DNA from: Ferruginivarius sediminum | Lineage (GTDB): Bacteria > Pseudomonadota > Alphaproteobacteria > Kiloniellales > Rhodovibrionaceae | Reading direction: 5' to 3' | Length of the DNA stretch: 60,306 nucleotides | Assembly (NCBI RefSeq): GCF_003344765.1 | Contig: NZ_QPMH01000022.1 | Coordinates: 1 to 60,306 of the forward strand | Part shown: positions 17,065-26,175 of the stretch, one piece after another | Numbering within the stretch: position 1 is the stretch's first letter | How the letters are laid out: each line of letters opens with the position of its first letter | Translations under genes and position numbers: made by a program | Notes under the pieces: model-generated | Database searches by the model: none | What the model was told of the DNA's origin: nothing | What the model saw: only the letters and a program-made list of their open reading frames with translations

Positions 17065-18321
17065 ATGAATGCTGCCACAGAAGACCAGCAGGTCACGCTG
17101 GATGATATCCGCGACGCCGCCGATCAGTTGGAGGGGCATGCGGTCCGCTCGCCGCTGATCTTCGCGCCGCGGTTGTCGGCCATGCTTGGCTGCGAGCTCT
17201 ATCTGAAGCTTGAGAACCAGCAGTACACCGGCTCGTTCAAGGACCGCGGCGCGTTCATCAAGCTGAAGAGCCTGACGCACGAGCAGAAGCGGAACGGCGT
17301 CATCGCCATGTCGGCCGGCAACCACGCGCAGGGTGTCGCCTACCACGCCCAACGGCTGGGCATCCCGGCGACCATCGTGATGCCGGAAAGTGCGCCTTTC
17401 AGCAAGGTGGAGCGCACGCGCGGATTCGGCGCAAGGGTTGTTCAGTCGGGTGAGACCATCGACGAGTCCGCCGATGTCGCGCAGCAACTCATGGAGCAGG
17501 ATGGCCTGACCTTTGTCCACCCTTATGATGACCCGGCCATTATATGCGGCCAGGGCACCATCGGTCTGGAGATGCTGGCGGACCAGCCCGAGTTGGATAC
17601 CATCATCGTGCCAATCGGCGGCGGCGGCGTGATCTCCGGCGTGGCCACGGCGGCGAAAGGACTACGCCCGGAGATCGAGATGATCGGTGTCGAGGCGGAG
17701 CTCTATCCCTCGATGTATCAGGCCCTGCACGGGATGGAGCCGACAGCCGGCGGCATCTCCATTGCCGATGGTATCGCGGTGAAGCGGCCGGGCAAGCTGA
17801 CGAAGCGAATCGTGGAGGAACTCGTCAGCGACATCGTGTTGTGCGATGAGCCGGTCCTGGAGACGGCGATCTCAACCCTGTGCGAGTATCAGAAAGTTGT
17901 CGCGGAAGGTGCCGGCGCCGCACCGCTTGCGGCCTTGCTCAAGGAACGCGACCGTTTTGCCGGCCGGAAGGTCGGCCTCGTCATCTGCGGCGGGAATATC
18001 GACACCCGCATGATGGCCTCGGTGCTGATGCGCGGGCTGGTGCGCGATGGCCGGCTGGTGCGCCTGCGCATCGACATCAACGACGCGCCCGGCGTTCTGG
18101 CCAGGGTCGCGGGCCTGATTGGCCGCACCGGCGCCAATATCGTCGAGGTCTATCACCAGCGACTGTTCCACGACGTGCCGGTTCGCCGCGCGGAGATCGA
18201 CGCGGTCGTCGAGACCCGCAACGCCGAGCACGTGCGCGAGGTGACGGAAGCGCTGGAAGGCGGCGGATTCCCCTGCCGCATGCTGTCCACGCTCTCGGTC
18301 GACGGACCAACCCAGATCTGA
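17065..18321 (+). CDS. Threonine ammonia-lyase with C-terminal ACT domain
   Basis: A 418-residue fold-type II PLP enzyme deaminating threonine to 2-oxobutyrate. PLP Lys59 lies in TGSFKDRGA; AMSAGNHAQGVAYHAQ binds the substrate carboxylate and PIGGGGVISG is the phosphate loop. From about residue 331 an ACT domain (VRLRIDINDAPGVLARVAGL onwards) suggests amino-acid allostery. This short single-ACT form is the catabolic/TdcB-like type rather than the 500-residue biosynthetic IlvA. ATG at 17065 has GGGAGAG upstream; a longer frame from 16969 overlaps the acylase and is not used. First of three PLP genes. Confidence 0.92.
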   Translation: MNAATEDQQVTLDDIRDAADQLEGHAVRSPLIFAPRLSAMLGCELYLKLENQQYTGSFKDRGAFIKLKSLTHEQKRNGVIAMSAGNHAQGVAYHAQRLGIPATIVMPESAPFSKVERTRGFGARVVQSGETIDESADVAQQLMEQDGLTFVHPYDDPAIICGQGTIGLEMLADQPELDTIIVPIGGGGVISGVATAAKGLRPEIEMIGVEAELYPSMYQALHGMEPTAGGISIADGIAVKRPGKLTKRIVEELVSDIVLCDEPVLETAISTLCEYQKVVAEGAGAAPLAALLKERDRFAGRKVGLVICGGNIDTRMMASVLMRGLVRDGRLVRLRIDINDAPGVLARVAGLIGRTGANIVEVYHQRLFHDVPVRRAEIDAVVETRNAEHVREVTEALEGGGFPCRMLSTLSVDGPTQI

Positions 18322-18431
18322 AGGCCCACTTGGCCGACACGATCGCGTGCCGCCGGGTTGCCAAGGCGGCGCGCGAGCGTCATAACCAGCGGTAGTCGAA
18401 CATCGCCACCGCAGAGAGTCGGCATACCATC

Positions 18432-19814
18432 ATGACCAGCCCAGGTCCCGTCTTCCAATCGACGCTGGAAACCATCGGCAATACGCCGTTAGTGAAAGTG
18501 GCGAACATCGACACCGGCCCGTGCGAGCTTTACCTGAAGCTGGAGAACCAGAACCCCGGCGGCTCCATCAAGGACCGCATCGGCCGCTCGATGATCGAGC
18601 AGGCGGAGAAGGACGGCCGGCTCCGTCCTGGTGGCACCATCGTCGAGGGCACGGCCGGCAACACCGGCCTGGGGCTTGCCATCGTCGCCGCGCAGAAAGG
18701 CTATCGCCTGATCGTCGTCGTGCCCGACAAGATGGCACAGGAAAAGATATTCCATCTCAAGGCACTAGGCGCTGAAGTTCACCTGACCCGCTCGGATGTC
18801 GGCAAGGGCCATCCCGAGTATTATCAGGACATGGCCGAGCGTATCGCGAAGGAGGAGGACGCCTTCTTCGTCCACCAGTTCGCCAACCCGGCGAACCCGC
18901 TGGCCCACGAAACCACGACCGGGCCGGAAATCTGGGCGCAGATGGATGGGCGCTGCGACGCGGTGGTCTGCGGTGTGGGTTCGGGCGGCACGCTGACGGG
19001 GCTATCCCGTTACTTCGAGAAGGTGGCGCCGGACCTGGAAATGGTTGTTGCCGACCCCGAGGGCTCGGTCGTCGCGCCTTACGTGCGCACCGGAGAGATG
19101 CCGAACGAGGTCGGCTCCTGGATCGTCGAGGGAATCGGCGAGGACTTCCTGCCGTCCATCCTCGACCTGTCCCGGTGTCGCACTGCCTATGAAGTTCCCG
19201 ACAAGGAGGCGCTGCTGACAGCACGGGAACTGTTGAAAAAAGAAGGGCTGTTGTGCGGGTCCTCCTCCGGCACGCTGATCGCCGGCGCCCTGCGCTATTG
19301 CCGGGAGCAGACCACACCGAAGCGCGTTGTCACCTTCGTCTGCGACAGCGGCAACAAGTACCTGACGAAGCAGTTCAACGACTACTGGATGATCGATCAG
19401 GGCTTCATAGAGCGCGAGCGCGTGGGCGACCTGCGCGATATCATCGGCCGCCCGCACGACGAGCGCAGCACCGTGCTGATCGGCCAGGACGACACGCTTA
19501 TTGCCGCGCACGGCCGGATGAAGCTTTACGACGTTTCGCAGCTTCCCGTACTGGACAGTGAGGGCAAGGTCGTCGGACTGGTGGACGAGGAGGATATCCT
19601 GCTGGCGGTGGTGCGCGACGAAGCCAGCTTTACAGACCCCGTGCGCACGGTGATGTCCAGCCGGCTCGACACCATCACGCCGGACCGCCCGATGGAGGAG
19701 TTGATGAATATCTTCTCGCGCGGTCATGTCGCCATCGTCATGCAGGAGAGCAGGTTCTACGGGCTGATCACCCGTATCGACCTCCTCAACCACCTTCGGC
19801 GTAAGATGAAATAG
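18432..19814 (+). CDS. cbs: Cystathionine beta-synthase
   Basis: A 460-residue enzyme condensing serine and homocysteine to cystathionine. The fold-type II PLP domain has Lys47 in NPGGSIKDRIG, EGTAGNTGLGLA and GSGGTLTGLSRYF. A pair of CBS domains (about residues 330-460, with DVSQLPVLDSEGKVVGLVDEEDIL and a second copy ending RIDLLNHLRR) forms the regulatory module. There is no N-terminal haem domain. The CBS pair distinguishes it from cysteine synthase CysK/CysM. It is followed by cystathionine gamma-lyase 18 nt downstream, giving the reverse transsulfuration pair. Confidence 0.9.
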   Translation: MTSPGPVFQSTLETIGNTPLVKVANIDTGPCELYLKLENQNPGGSIKDRIGRSMIEQAEKDGRLRPGGTIVEGTAGNTGLGLAIVAAQKGYRLIVVVPDKMAQEKIFHLKALGAEVHLTRSDVGKGHPEYYQDMAERIAKEEDAFFVHQFANPANPLAHETTTGPEIWAQMDGRCDAVVCGVGSGGTLTGLSRYFEKVAPDLEMVVADPEGSVVAPYVRTGEMPNEVGSWIVEGIGEDFLPSILDLSRCRTAYEVPDKEALLTARELLKKEGLLCGSSSGTLIAGALRYCREQTTPKRVVTFVCDSGNKYLTKQFNDYWMIDQGFIERERVGDLRDIIGRPHDERSTVLIGQDDTLIAAHGRMKLYDVSQLPVLDSEGKVVGLVDEEDILLAVVRDEASFTDPVRTVMSSRLDTITPDRPMEELMNIFSRGHVAIVMQESRFYGLITRIDLLNHLRRKMK

Positions 19815-19832
19815 GTTCTTTAATTGCCTGAC

Positions 19833-20999
19833 ATGTCACAAAAAAAGTCGAATCGCGCTGGCTTTTCGACCCGCGCGATACACGCGGGCCAAAGCCCGGA
19901 CCCCACGACTGGCGCGATTATGACGCCGATCTACGCCAGTTCGACCTACGCGCAGGAAAGCCCCGGACGGCACAAGGGGTTCGAGTACAGCCGCAGCCAC
20001 AACCCCACGCGTTTCGCTTACGAGCGCTGCGCGGCGGACCTCGAAAGCGGCACCGCCGGCTTCGCCTTCGCCAGCGGCCTGGCGGCGACGGCGACCCTGC
20101 TGGATACGCTCGATACCGGCAGCCACGTGATCGTCAGCGATGACCTCTACGGCGGCACCTACCGCCTGTTCGAGAACGTGCGCAAGCGTTCAAGCGGCCT
20201 GCAATTCAGCTTCGTCGACATGCGCGACATCGCGGCCGTCGAGGCCGCGATCCGACCAGAAACCCGCTTGATCTGGGCGGAAACGCCGACCAATCCGCTC
20301 CTACGGCTGGTCGATCTGGAGGCCCTGGCCGCGCTTGGCCGCAAGCGCGGCGTTCTCACGTGCTGCGACAACACCTTCGCCACGCCATGGGTGCAGCGGC
20401 CGCTGGAACTTGGCTTCGACGCCGTCATGCACTCCGCCACCAAATACATGAACGGCCACTCCGACATGGTGGGCGGCCTGCTGATCGTCGGCGACAATGC
20501 CGAGCTTCGCGATCAGCTTACCTTCCTGCAGAACGCCGTCGGAGCTGTCCAGGGGCCGTTCGATTCGTTCCTGGCCCTGCGCGGCCTGAAAACGCTCGGC
20601 CTGCGCATGGAGCGGCATTGCGAGAACGCCCTGCGGGTCGGTGAGTACCTGGAACGGCATCCGAAAGTGGAGCGGGTGATCTACCCCGGCCTGCCCAGCC
20701 ATCCGCAGCACGAGCTCGCGAAACGGCAGATGCGCGCCGGCGGCGGCATGGTCACGATCTTCATCGAGGGTGGGTTGGAGCCGTCGCGCCGCTTCCTGGA
20801 ACGGGTCGAGGTCTTCGCCCTGGCCGAGAGCCTGGGCGGCGTGGAAAGCCTGATCGAGCATCCGGCCATCATGACCCATGCGTCTATTCCCCGCGAAAAG
20901 CGCGAGGCAATCGGCCTGACCGACGGCTTGGTCCGCCTGTCCGTCGGCGTGGAGGATGCCGACGACCTGATCGCCGACCTGGAGCAGGCCTTGGCCTGA
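19833..20999 (+). CDS. Cystathionine gamma-lyase (or gamma-synthase) family enzyme
   Basis: A 388-residue Cys/Met-metabolism PLP enzyme. FSTRAIHAGQSPDPTTGA opens the protein, SYVYAS-type tyrosine contacts follow in FEYSRSHNPTR, and PLP Lys204 lies in HSATKYMNGHSDMVGG. It likely cleaves cystathionine to cysteine, 2-oxobutyrate and ammonia, because it directly follows cystathionine beta-synthase. Gamma-synthase cannot be excluded from motifs. ATG 19833 lacks a good SD; an in-frame TTG at 19824 is the alternative. Threonine ammonia-lyase two genes upstream makes the same 2-oxobutyrate, so the three genes share a downstream fate. Confidence 0.88.
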   Translation: MSQKKSNRAGFSTRAIHAGQSPDPTTGAIMTPIYASSTYAQESPGRHKGFEYSRSHNPTRFAYERCAADLESGTAGFAFASGLAATATLLDTLDTGSHVIVSDDLYGGTYRLFENVRKRSSGLQFSFVDMRDIAAVEAAIRPETRLIWAETPTNPLLRLVDLEALAALGRKRGVLTCCDNTFATPWVQRPLELGFDAVMHSATKYMNGHSDMVGGLLIVGDNAELRDQLTFLQNAVGAVQGPFDSFLALRGLKTLGLRMERHCENALRVGEYLERHPKVERVIYPGLPSHPQHELAKRQMRAGGGMVTIFIEGGLEPSRRFLERVEVFALAESLGGVESLIEHPAIMTHASIPREKREAIGLTDGLVRLSVGVEDADDLIADLEQALA

Positions 21000-21088
21000 G
21001 CCGCCGCCAATAACCCCATCTTAACCGTCTTCGGCCAGAGTTCCGCGGCCGGCGCGCCGGTGCGGACCTCACCTGTCGGGCGGGATAA

Positions 21089-22036
21089 ATGGCGGCAAAA
21101 GGCGACAACGCTCCTGTCATTATCAAGAAGGTCAAGAAGGGCGGACACGAGGGCCACCACGGAGGGGCCTGGAAGGTTGCCTACGCCGACTTCGTGACCG
21201 CGATGATGGCCTTCTTCCTGCTTCTCTGGCTGCTCAACGTCACGACGGAAGAGCAGAAAAATGGCATTGCCGACTATTTCTCGCCAACGACGGTGAGCGA
21301 CAGTTCAAGCGGCAGCGGCGGCATGCTCGGCGGCCAGACATTGACCGACGAGGGCGCGATGGTGGACCAGCGCGCGCCGGTCGGCGTCAACCTGACCATG
21401 CCGCCGCCACCGCCCGCCACCTCGACGGAAAGCGAAGCAGGCGATGCCGAATCCGTGGCAAGGCAGCAGGAGCGCGCACGTTTCGAGGAAGCGGCTGGGC
21501 AGCTTCGGCGGGCGCTGGAAGAGAACCCGGAACTCAGCGGGCTCAGCGAGCATCTGCTGGTCGACGAAACGCCTGAGGGCCTGCGCATCCAAGTTGTGGA
21601 CCGGGCGGACAACGCGATGTTCGCCCTTGGCAGCGCCAAGCCCCTGCCGAAGACAACGCAACTGTTGAAGCTGGTCAGTGACTCGATCGCCGGGCTGCCG
21701 AACGATATCGCCATCAAGGGGCATACGGACGCTACGCCGTTCCGCGGCAGCAACGGCTATGGTAACTGGGAGCTTTCGGCGGACCGTGCCAACGCGACGC
21801 GCAGGGCCCTCGTCGAATCCGGACTGAAGGCGGAACGGATTTCCCAGGTGGTGGGGCGCGCCGACCAGGACCCGCTGCTGCCGGACGATCCGACACATCC
21901 AAAGAACCGTCGCATCTCCATCCTGCTGCTGCGCGAGCAGCCAACCCAGGCGGCGTCCGGCGATGGAACCAGAGGCGGCGCGGCACCGGCACGGACGATC
22001 GGACCCAGCATCCTTGGCAAGGACAACGCCGGCTAG
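21089..22036 (+). CDS. motB: Flagellar motor stator protein MotB
   Basis: A 315-residue stator subunit. The basic cytoplasmic N-terminus with KKGGHEGHHGGAWKVAYAD leads to Asp34, the proton-carrying aspartate in YADFVTAMMAFFLLLWLL. The C-terminal OmpA/MotB peptidoglycan-binding domain (about 165-290) contains IAIKGHTDATPF and GNWELSADRANATRRAL, then NRRISILLL. The proline-rich linker (residues 112-118) is typical. No motA or other flagellar gene is in the window, so MotA must be elsewhere. Confidence 0.93.
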   Translation: MAAKGDNAPVIIKKVKKGGHEGHHGGAWKVAYADFVTAMMAFFLLLWLLNVTTEEQKNGIADYFSPTTVSDSSSGSGGMLGGQTLTDEGAMVDQRAPVGVNLTMPPPPPATSTESEAGDAESVARQQERARFEEAAGQLRRALEENPELSGLSEHLLVDETPEGLRIQVVDRADNAMFALGSAKPLPKTTQLLKLVSDSIAGLPNDIAIKGHTDATPFRGSNGYGNWELSADRANATRRALVESGLKAERISQVVGRADQDPLLPDDPTHPKNRRISILLLREQPTQAASGDGTRGGAAPARTIGPSILGKDNAG

Positions 22037-22147
22037 GCCAAGCCGCAGGCGCCGCCGTGCCATGGCAAGGCTTGCCAAGTCGTCGACCTGCCGTCCAACC
22101 TCGGCACGAAGCAGCGTTGCGTATCCAGTGAGAGAGGCCCCCTCCCC

Positions 22148-22645
22148 TTGGCCAGCCGCCTTCCCAGCACATCCGCCAGCGCAAGCGCCTGGCAGAATGC
22201 GCCGCCCGACCCGCTCGACGCGCCGGAACTCTATGAAGGCCTGCTATGGCGCCGCGTGGCCGCGCATCTCGTTGACGCCTGCCTCATCGTCCTTCTGGGC
22301 GTACTCGCGTGGTTCGTACTGGTGTTCCTGGTCGCGATCTCCTTCGGCGCACTGGGGCCGCTGTTGATCCCTCTAATTCCCCTTTTCCCCTCGTTGTACG
22401 CGGCCGCCACAATCGGCGGCAGCCAAGCTTCGGCGACACCGGGGATGCGGCTTTTCGGCCTGACGGTGCTGGACTGGACCGGGCGGCGCGTTGGGTACGC
22501 GCAGGGCTTCCTGATGGCGATCTTCTTCTATGTGACCACGGCGCTGACCAGTGCCCTTGTACTGATTGTCGCCCTCTTCACGCAGCGCCATCGCACGCTG
22601 CACGACATCATGGCCGGCACGGTCGTCGTACGCCGGACTCGGTAG
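22148..22645 (+). CDS. RDD-family membrane protein
   Basis: A 165-residue RDD protein. ELYEGLLWRRVAAHLVDACLIVLLG shows the Arg and Asp pair that names the family, followed by three transmembrane segments. SATPGMRLFGLTV and TLHDIMAGTVVV are typical. There is no in-frame ATG near the N-terminus; TTG at 22148, with GAGAGAGG about 10 nt upstream, is the best start. Function of RDD proteins is largely unknown; some affect sodium or compatible-solute handling. It ends about 95 nt before the ATP-grasp gene. Confidence 0.82.
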   Translation: MASRLPSTSASASAWQNAPPDPLDAPELYEGLLWRRVAAHLVDACLIVLLGVLAWFVLVFLVAISFGALGPLLIPLIPLFPSLYAAATIGGSQASATPGMRLFGLTVLDWTGRRVGYAQGFLMAIFFYVTTALTSALVLIVALFTQRHRTLHDIMAGTVVVRRTR

Positions 22646-22739
22646 CGATTCGATCCGCCAAGCATTTCCATCGAGCACTGGCCAGCGTCGCCGCGAAGCT
22701 GTCATACTCGTTGATGGGCACGTCGATGGAGTGATGCGC

Positions 22740-24233
22740 ATGCCGCAGGACCAGCAGCAGGCCGCCGAAACTCTGGCGCCACAGCCTACCAAGCCCGCGC
22801 AGGGTTTGCTCGCCGGCTACGAGGCCCTCGGTCACTACGACGAGTTGCTGGCTCTTTACCGCGACACGAACCCAAGTGCGCGGGCGATTCTGGACCGCCT
22901 CGACGGCATGGACCTGGAAACGCTCTGCGACCGCGCCCGCGACGCCGAGTTGGAGCTTTACAACTTCGGCATCACCTTCACCGTATACACGCAGAAGGAC
23001 GCGATCGACCGGATCCTGCCGTTCGACGTGATCCCACGCGCAATCTCCGCCGCCGACTGGGCCGTGCTGGAGCGCGGCGTACAGCAGCGCGTCGCCGCCA
23101 TCAACGCCTTCATCGGCGACGTCTACAACGATGGCAAGATCCTGAAGGACGGCGTGGTGCCCGCAGACCTGGTGCTGACGAACGAGAACTACCGGCCCGA
23201 GATGGAAGGCCTCGCGGTCCCACACGGCACTTACGCCCATATCGACGGAACCGACATCGTTCGCGGCAACGACGGCGCGTTTTACGTCTTGGAGGATAAT
23301 GCGCGCACGCCCTCGGGCGTTTCCTACGTTGTGGAGAACCGCCACCTGATGCTGCGCGCCTTCCCCGACCTGATGCACGAGCTGCCGGTCCGCCCGGTAT
23401 CGAACTACGGCCAGCGCCTGCGCGAAGCGCTAGGCGATATCGCGCCCGAGAGTGTACTGGACCCTGTCGTCGTGCTGCTGTCACCGGGGACGTACAACTC
23501 GGCCTATTTCGAGCATATCTTCCTGGCGCGCGAGATGGGCGTCCCTCTGGTCGAGGGCCGAGACCTCCTGGTCGAGGACGACCGCGTCTACATGAAGACC
23601 ATTCGTGGCCTGCAGCGGGTCGACGTGATCTATCGGCGCATCAACGACGACTTCCTGGACCCGGAGGCCTTCAACCCCGCCAGCATGCTGGGCGTGCCGG
23701 GCCTTATGCGCTGCTACCGCAAGGGCACGGTGGGGCTCGCCAACGCGGTCGGCACCGGCATCGCGGACGACAAGGCTGTCTACGCCTACATGCCGCGCAT
23801 CATCCGGTACTACCTGGACGAGGAGCCGGTGATCCAGAACGTGGAGACGCATATCTGCCGGGAGACGGAAGGCCTGCGCTTCACGCTGGACAACCTGGAC
23901 AAGCTGGTGGTGAAGCCGGTGGGCGAGGCCGGCGGCTATGGCATCACGGTCGGCCCGCGCGCCAGCCGGGATGAGCTGGAGACCTGCCGCAAGCAACTTG
24001 AGGAGCGGCCGGCGAACTATATCAGCCAGCCGATGATCGACCTCTCCGTCTGTCCCACCCTCACCGACCACGCCATCGCGCCGCGCCACGTCGACCTGCG
24101 GCCCTTCGCCGTGACGGGCAAAAGCACCTGGGTACTACCCGGCGGTCTGACACGGGTTGCGCTGCGGGAAGGCTCCATCATCGTCAACTCGTCGCAAGGC
24201 GGCGGGTCGAAGGATACCTGGGTCCTTGAGTAA
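22740..24233 (+). CDS. Circularly permuted ATP-grasp protein (COG2308 type)
   Basis: A 497-residue protein of the permuted ATP-grasp family (DUF404/DUF407). Visible: RDTNPSARAILDRLDGMD, ELELYNFGITFTVY, GTDIVRGNDGAFYVLEDNARTPSG (metal/ATP-binding acid region), KPVGEAGGYGITVGP and DLRPFAVTGK. Such enzymes are predicted peptide or amide ligases. ATG 22740 has GGAG at 22728-22731 with 8 nt spacing; ATG 22734 and GTG 22731 are alternatives. It is translationally coupled to the alpha-E gene. The transglutaminase and Anbu-like peptidase often found with this pair are absent here. Confidence 0.88.
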   Translation: MPQDQQQAAETLAPQPTKPAQGLLAGYEALGHYDELLALYRDTNPSARAILDRLDGMDLETLCDRARDAELELYNFGITFTVYTQKDAIDRILPFDVIPRAISAADWAVLERGVQQRVAAINAFIGDVYNDGKILKDGVVPADLVLTNENYRPEMEGLAVPHGTYAHIDGTDIVRGNDGAFYVLEDNARTPSGVSYVVENRHLMLRAFPDLMHELPVRPVSNYGQRLREALGDIAPESVLDPVVVLLSPGTYNSAYFEHIFLAREMGVPLVEGRDLLVEDDRVYMKTIRGLQRVDVIYRRINDDFLDPEAFNPASMLGVPGLMRCYRKGTVGLANAVGTGIADDKAVYAYMPRIIRYYLDEEPVIQNVETHICRETEGLRFTLDNLDKLVVKPVGEAGGYGITVGPRASRDELETCRKQLEERPANYISQPMIDLSVCPTLTDHAIAPRHVDLRPFAVTGKSTWVLPGGLTRVALREGSIIVNSSQGGGSKDTWVLE

Positions 24234-25194
24234 CCTGCTGGCACGCTACGCCGCCTCGATCTTCTGGCTCGCCCGCTATGTCGAGCGCGCGGAGGATCTG
24301 GCGCGTATCCTGGACGTGAACGAAACCTTCAGCCGCGATAGCCGGGGCGGCCAGAACTGGCGCTCCATCCTGCAGCTTTACGCCGACGATGAGCGTTTCT
24401 TCGCCGCCAATCCCCATGCGTCAGCGGCCGAGGTGATTCATTTCTACACCCTTGATGCCGGGAATCCGTCGTCCATCGTCTCCAGCATCCGCGCGGCGCG
24501 GGAGAACGCGCGCACGCTTCGTCCGCTGATCTCGACGGAGATGTGGACCCAGCTCAACATCTTCTACAACCGGCTGCGGGCGATGACGCGGGAAGATCTG
24601 GCCGAGCCGCGCCTCGCCCGTTTCTGCTCGTTCATCAAGGAGGGCTGCCAGACCCATACCGGCATCACCGAGGGCACCTTCTACCGCGACGAAGGCTGGT
24701 ATTTTTACCAGCTTGGGCGGAGCCTGGAACGGGCCGACCAGACGACGCGCCTTCTCGAGGTGAAGTATCATCTGTTGTTGCCGTCGTCGCAGGATGTCGG
24801 CTCGCCCTTCGACGTCAGCCAGTGGAACGCCGTCCTGCGCTCCGCCGCCGGCTTTCATGCTTTCCGGCGGCTGCATCCCAGCGGCATGACGGCGGCGAAC
24901 GTCGCCGGCTTCCTGTTGCTTCACCTGCCCTTCCCGCGCTCCGTCCATGCCTGCGTGCATAGCGCGGCGCAGACGCTGGAGGAGCTGCGGGAGGGTTATG
25001 CGCTCACGGGCGGCGCGGATGCTCTGGAGCAGTTGCACGAGCTTCGCGCCATGCTCCGCGGCCACACGGCGGCCGCGGTTGTGCAGGCCGGCCTGCACGA
25101 GCTTCTGGACGATGTTCAGGCCAGGCTGAATGCGGTGTCTGCCGGGCTTGCATCGGACTTCTTCGGCCTAGGTCACGCCGCGGCGGCGGAATAG
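24226..25194 (+). CDS. Alpha-E domain protein (COG2307)
   Basis: A 322-residue all-helical alpha-E protein, obligate neighbour of the permuted ATP-grasp family. The N-terminus LLARYAASIFWLARYVERAEDLARILDV and RSLERADQTTRLLEVKYH are characteristic. The start is TTG at 24226, overlapping the ATP-grasp stop by 8 nt; a longer frame from 24157 is spurious. It probably works as the substrate-handling or co-enzyme partner of the ligase. The biochemical role of the pair is not established. Confidence 0.87.
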   Translation: MSNLLARYAASIFWLARYVERAEDLARILDVNETFSRDSRGGQNWRSILQLYADDERFFAANPHASAAEVIHFYTLDAGNPSSIVSSIRAARENARTLRPLISTEMWTQLNIFYNRLRAMTREDLAEPRLARFCSFIKEGCQTHTGITEGTFYRDEGWYFYQLGRSLERADQTTRLLEVKYHLLLPSSQDVGSPFDVSQWNAVLRSAAGFHAFRRLHPSGMTAANVAGFLLLHLPFPRSVHACVHSAAQTLEELREGYALTGGADALEQLHELRAMLRGHTAAAVVQAGLHELLDDVQARLNAVSAGLASDFFGLGHAAAAE

Positions 25195-25245
25195 CGCGTT
25201 CAGGGGGCTGGACGCACGTGCAACATAGAGCCAATCTTGGAGTCG

Positions 25246-26004
25246 ATGAACGAGCCCGGCGCCCAAATCAACCTGCGCGCGCTAGCGCGAAGCAAGGACA
25301 GACCGCCGCAGAACTTTTTTGTCCTGCGCGAAATGGCCTGCCCTTATTTGTCAGGAATGCGCGAACGCAAGGTCGTTACCGAGCTGGCCGGCGGCAACGC
25401 GGCTGCCAGCTATGGCGATCTGTCGCGCGGCGGCTTTCGCCGCAGCCATCTGTTTGCCTATCGCCCGGCCTGCCGAGGCTGCGACGCCTGCGTGCCCGTG
25501 CGCGTGGCGGCGAGGGAATACGCCCCCGGCAAGTCCCTTCGGCGCACGGTGCGGCGCAATGCCGATCTCTCCATCCAGGTTCGTCCGGCCGCGGCGACCT
25601 ATGAGCAGTACCGCCTGTTCACGCGCTACCTGAACAACCGACATCCGGGCGGCGAGATGGCGCGGATGAGCTTCATCGACTACCGGCCGATGGTCGAGGA
25701 AACGGCGGTTGAGACACGCATCGCCGAGTTCCGCGACGCGGCGGGTACGCTCCAGGCCGCGTGCCTTTTTGACCTGCTCGATGACGGCACCTCGGCGGTT
25801 TATTCCTTCTTCGAGCCGGACCAGCCCGAGCGCGGCCTCGGCACCTATGTCGTGCACTGGCTGATCCAGGCCACCGCGCGGTGGGGCGGCGACTACGTTT
25901 ATCTCGGCTACTGGATCGAGAAGTCCCGGACGATGGCCTACAAGACGCGCTACAAACCGCTGGAAAGCTTGACATCCGCCGGATGGCGGCGGGTGTGCGA
26001 TTGA
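25246..26004 (+). CDS. bpt: Aspartate/glutamate leucyltransferase (arginyltransferase family)
   Basis: A 252-residue Bpt/ATE enzyme that transfers leucine from Leu-tRNA to N-terminal Asp or Glu, making N-degrons for ClpAPS. The ATE N-domain has CPYLSGMRERKVVTEL, YRPACRGCDACVPVRV with its cysteine cluster, and FRRS. The C-domain GNAT-like part includes FFEPDQPERGLGTYV and YLGYWIEKSRTMAYKTRYKPLE. ATG 25246 is chosen; an in-frame TTG at 25237 is possible. It follows the alpha-E gene by 51 nt on the same strand, so it may share its transcript. Confidence 0.9.
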   Translation: MNEPGAQINLRALARSKDRPPQNFFVLREMACPYLSGMRERKVVTELAGGNAAASYGDLSRGGFRRSHLFAYRPACRGCDACVPVRVAAREYAPGKSLRRTVRRNADLSIQVRPAAATYEQYRLFTRYLNNRHPGGEMARMSFIDYRPMVEETAVETRIAEFRDAAGTLQAACLFDLLDDGTSAVYSFFEPDQPERGLGTYVVHWLIQATARWGGDYVYLGYWIEKSRTMAYKTRYKPLESLTSAGWRRVCD

Positions 26005-26175
26005 ACCAGGCCTCTCTGCGCCGCGCTTACGCGAGATACGCGGCGGCATTTCTTGCTTCGGCTGCTGGCTCCTCGTATCCTCTCGCGCTAAAAATCGCGC
26101 ACCGTCGCGGCCGGGGTCGCAACCGGTGTAAAAGGGGGCAACGCAAATTCAACGCCTTGGGGAGATTGGAAACAC

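Noticed and set aside
22037..22147. Hairpin TGCCATGGCA and GGCAAGGCTTGCC between motB and the RDD gene
   Set aside because: Stems of about 5 bp with tiny loops, common by chance in GC-rich DNA.
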